Both the position numbers and the translations under genes were made by a program. From JAICWP01 sp035252015 (GTDB lineage Bacteria; Acidobacteriota; Terriglobia; Terriglobales; Acidobacteriaceae), in contig DATFDP010000033.1 in the NCBI GenBank assembly GCA_035252015.1, forward strand, positions 7,972 to 71,971: 64,000 nucleotides of DNA, given 5' to 3'. This document shows, in pieces, positions 61,705 to 64,000 of this stretch (positions are counted from its first letter, which is position 1; every line of letters starts with the position of its first letter). Below the pieces are notes generated by a model. The model saw nothing but the letters and a program-made list of their open reading frames with translations. It made no database searches and was not told the DNA's origin.

Positions 61705-62721
61705 CTATGCGATCGGATGCCGGTACTCGGCGGAGTAGCGGCCGGTTGCATAGTGCTCCAGTTGCCGCTCAATGTCGTTCAGCAGCCCGCTGGCTCCAAA
61801 ACGGAAAAGCTCCGCCCGCATCCACGGTGTTCCCAGTTCCTCTTTCATCAGCGCCAGCCATTCTGTGGCCTGTTTGGCAGTGCGGATCCCGCCCGCGGGC
61901 TTGAAGCCCACCGCCATCCCGGTCTCCTGCGCGTACTCGCGAATCGCCCGCGTCATAACGAATCCTACAGGCAGCGTCGCATTGGTCGGCTCCTTGCCGG
62001 TGGAGGTCTTGATGAAGTCAGCTCCCGCCATCATCGCCACCATGCTGGCCCGCGCCACATTGCGCAGCGTGAGCAGGTCGCCCGTGCCCAGGATCACCTT
62101 CATGTGTGCGTTGCCGCAAGCCCGCTTGAACTCGGCAATTTCGTCGTACAGCGCCTGCCACCGGCCGTCGAACACATGCGCCCGCGTGATGACCGTATCA
62201 ATTTCCTGAACGCCCGCTTCCGCCGACCGCCGCACTTCCGCAACCCGCTCTTCCACAGGCGAGAGTCCCGCGGGGAAGCCGGTGGAAACCACTGCCACTC
62301 TCACGCCGCTGCCTTCCAGTGCTCGCAGCGCCGTTTCCGCGAAGCGGTGGTAGACGCACACCGCCGCAACCTTGATGTCGAGTTCCTCGACTTCCAGTCG
62401 CTTAGCCAGTTCGGGCTGGATCGGCTGTTTTGCCTTAGCACATAGCCGCCGCACGCGCTCTTCGGTGTCATCGCCGGAAAGCGTGGTCAGGTCCATGCAG
62501 GTGATGGCCCGCAGCAGCCATGCCGCCTGCCACTCCTTTTTCACCGTGCGCCGCGTTACGTGCGTCTGTGCCCGCCGCTCCACCGCGCTGGTATTCACCC
62601 GTATTTGTTTCACCCACTCCGGGTTCAGCGGCATGCCTCGGTTGGAGAGCAGCGGACGGCCCGCCAGCGTGGCCAGCGCTGCGTCTGCTGCCGCATAAGT
62701 CGAAGTGTTTCTATCTGCCAT
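61705..62721 (-). CDS. deoC: Deoxyribose-phosphate aldolase
   Basis: 338 residues, TIM-barrel aldolase. The Schiff-base Lys is in GADFIKTSTGKEPTNATLP, with the second barrel Lys in MKVILGTGDL and the phosphate-binding GFKPAGGIRTAKQA. Substrate-side Asp is in CMDLTTLSGDD. It cleaves 2-deoxyribose-5-phosphate to acetaldehyde and glyceraldehyde-3-phosphate. An N-terminal extension of about 70 residues puts it in the longer, animal-like DeoC group. Same transcript as the aldehyde dehydrogenase; divergent from the transporter 212 bp away. Confidence 0.95.
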   Translation of the reverse strand: MADRNTSTYAAADAALATLAGRPLLSNRGMPLNPEWVKQIRVNTSAVERRAQTHVTRRTVKKEWQAAWLLRAITCMDLTTLSGDDTEERVRRLCAKAKQPIQPELAKRLEVEELDIKVAAVCVYHRFAETALRALEGSGVRVAVVSTGFPAGLSPVEERVAEVRRSAEAGVQEIDTVITRAHVFDGRWQALYDEIAEFKRACGNAHMKVILGTGDLLTLRNVARASMVAMMAGADFIKTSTGKEPTNATLPVGFVMTRAIREYAQETGMAVGFKPAGGIRTAKQATEWLALMKEELGTPWMRAELFRFGASGLLNDIERQLEHYATGRYSAEYRHPIA

Positions 62722-62791
62722 GGCATCTGCATTGTACGTCAGCCGTCGCCAATCTGTTACGCTCTCGTGGGTAGTGGGTCCGTGCTTTGGC

Positions 62792-62821
62792 TTGACAGCC
62801 TTTCCGCCTGAACGCTAGCCT
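62792..62821 (+). promoter_or_regulatory. Possible sigma-70 promoter of the transporter gene
   Basis: TTGACA at 62792-62797, 18-bp spacer, weak TAGCCT at 62816-62821. The -10 is poor, so this is tentative. It lies about 110 bp before the ATG. Confidence 0.3.
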
Positions 62822-62933
62822 ACCTCGCCACCCCTTTTTCGAAGACGGACTCTGTCAGGCTTCGAAGCTTGCGGTTCGCGCGCTTCGCATTCCTGGCGCG
62901 CGCAATCTCATGGGACGCGCTTAAGGAGAAGAG

Positions 62934-63911
62934 ATGTACACACCCCACACTCTGAGCATTGCGCTTCTGATGATGATTACCAGCGCGGTTTGCTGGGGCT
63001 CCTGGGCCAACACCTACAAGGGAGTGAAGAACTACCGTTTTGAGCTGTTTTACTGGGACTACGCCATTGGCATTTTCGTTATCTCTCTGATCCTCGCCTT
63101 CACCCTGGGCAGCAGCGGTCACAACTCTGTCAGCTTTCTCAACAACGTTCACGCTGCCGACCCCGGCAACATCGGCTATGCGCTGCTAGCCGGCGTGGTT
63201 TTCAATTTGGCAAATCTTCTACTGGTCGCCGCCATTGACATGGCCGGACTGGCGGTGGCGTTCCCGGTTTCCATAGGCATCGCCCTGGTCGTCGGAGTCG
63301 TGTTGAGTTACGTGCTGCAGCCCAAGGGAAGCGCCGCCTTCCTGGCCGCTGGCGTGGCCTGCGCCTTGCTGGCGGTAATTCTTGACGGCAAGGCCTACAG
63401 CAGCTTGGCTGCTGCCGGTCGTTCCGTTTCCAGAAAGAGCATCGTGGTCAGCATCATCTCCGGCATTCTGATGGGTCTGTGGGCTCCCTTCGTGACCCAC
63501 TCCATGACCCGCGGCAACACCCTCGGCCCCTATAGCGTGTGCGTGTTTCTGACACTCGGGGCTTTGCTCTCCTGCTTTATCTGGAACATTTACTTTATGA
63601 AGCGCCCGCTGGTTGGCAAACCTGTGGGCTTCACCGGCTTTTTCAACGCGTCTGCCTCGGGGCATTTGTTCGGCTTGCTGGGCGGATTTATCTGGGGCAT
63701 AGGCACCGTCTTCAACATGTCGGCCGCCAACCTTACCGGAGTGGCCATTTCTTACGCCATCGGCCAGTCCGCTCCTATGGTTGCCGCTCTCTGGGGAATT
63801 TTTGCCTGGAAGGAATTTGCCGCCTCCGGCGCCCGTGCCAAGCTCTACCTGACCTTCATGTTCGTCTTCTATGGCCTGGCTATCTTCCTGGTCTCCCGCG
63901 CATACGGCTGA
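62934..63911 (+). CDS. GRP/ureide-permease-like sugar or nucleobase transporter
   Basis: 325 residues with ten predicted membrane helices of the DMT fold. It opens LLMMITSAVCWGSWANTYKG and has the paired repeats NLANLLLVAAIDMAGLAVAF and FNMSAANLTGVAISYAIGQS. This is the pattern I associate with glucose/ribose (GRP, RhaT-like) and plant ureide permeases. AAGGAG lies five bases before the ATG. Substrate cannot be read. Next to deoC, ribose, deoxyribose or a purine breakdown product are the candidates. Its last codons are part of a terminal palindrome. Confidence 0.85.
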   Translation: MYTPHTLSIALLMMITSAVCWGSWANTYKGVKNYRFELFYWDYAIGIFVISLILAFTLGSSGHNSVSFLNNVHAADPGNIGYALLAGVVFNLANLLLVAAIDMAGLAVAFPVSIGIALVVGVVLSYVLQPKGSAAFLAAGVACALLAVILDGKAYSSLAAAGRSVSRKSIVVSIISGILMGLWAPFVTHSMTRGNTLGPYSVCVFLTLGALLSCFIWNIYFMKRPLVGKPVGFTGFFNASASGHLFGLLGGFIWGIGTVFNMSAANLTGVAISYAIGQSAPMVAALWGIFAWKEFAASGARAKLYLTFMFVFYGLAIFLVSRAYG

Positions 63912-64000
63912 TCTGCTTTATCTGGCGCCGGCGCCAGATAAAGCAGATCAGCCGTATGCGCGGGAGACCAGGAAGATAGCCAGGCCATAGAAGACGAACA
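63859..64000. repeat. Perfect 71-bp inverted repeat with no loop at the window end
   Basis: The arm 63859-63929 is repeated exactly as its reverse complement in 63930-64000, with the centre between 63929 and 63930 (GGCGCC/GGCGCC). The left arm includes the last codons of the transporter gene. No mismatch was found in the stretches I compared, and the right arm reaches the window edge, so it may extend further. Confidence 0.9.

Overview
The window reads as a chromosomal segment of an acidobacterium (Acidobacteriota, probably Terriglobia-like). This is inference from gene content: an Oar-type TonB-dependent receptor with an N-terminal carboxypeptidase-regulatory domain, several CRTAC1/FG-GAP/ASPIC-UnbV proteins, many TPR proteins, a GAF-TonB fusion, high-GC coding sequence and frequent GTG starts. 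There is no rRNA, CRISPR array, prophage or complete insertion sequence. Three tRNA genes are present: Lys-TTT, Arg-CCG and Lys-CTT.

Layout. (1) 1-9248: a tight plus-strand operon of a membrane-anchored multihaem cytochrome c and three large exported FG-GAP/CRTAC1 proteins, two carrying TPRs. (2) 9332-12217: tRNA-Lys, a DUF5519-like protein, an isoprenylcysteine-methyltransferase-like membrane protein, a small unknown protein, a LysE exporter and a broken small membrane ORF. (3) 12551-16182: a compact export cassette (secreted subunit, PapD-like chaperone, outer-membrane barrel) facing a secreted protein. (4) 16357-23626: a phosphate-starvation locus, pstS, phosphate porin, pstC-pstA-pstB-phoU and a lone receiver, with arrays of 11-bp Pho-box-like repeats at three promoters. 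(5) 23670-29476: an orphan riboswitch-like element, a GAF-TonB fusion, a response regulator with a degenerate receiver, small zinc-binding proteins, a GIDE-like membrane protein and a frameshifted relic. (6) 29629-33819: an operon of endonuclease/phosphatase, DedA-like and phospholipase D-type proteins resembling E. coli ybhP-clsB, then a PHP phosphoesterase and tRNA-Arg. (7) 33909-42450: GH3 glycosidase, tRNA-Lys, a QW-repeat protein, TPR and ferritin-like proteins, and a PfkB sugar kinase. (8) 42462-63911: a huge Tat-exported CRTAC1-redoxin-TPR fusion, then a nucleoside/pentose locus.

The nucleoside locus holds five exported nucleoside-hydrolase paralogues, a TonB-dependent receptor, a TPR protein, a ribokinase, deoxyribose-phosphate aldolase, an ALDH16-type tandem aldehyde dehydrogenase and a GRP/ureide-permease-like transporter. 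Together they outline a route: nucleosides cross the outer membrane, are split in the periplasm, the sugar is imported and phosphorylated, deoxyribose-5-phosphate is cleaved to acetaldehyde plus glyceraldehyde-3-phosphate, and acetaldehyde is oxidised to acetate. Four of the five hydrolases have lost the canonical double-Asp calcium motif and the catalytic His (His to Trp), so their chemistry or substrate may be new. This is the strongest candidate for an undescribed system.

The last 142 bases are a perfect zero-loop palindrome that folds back onto the 3' end of the transporter gene. It is most likely an assembly or template artefact.
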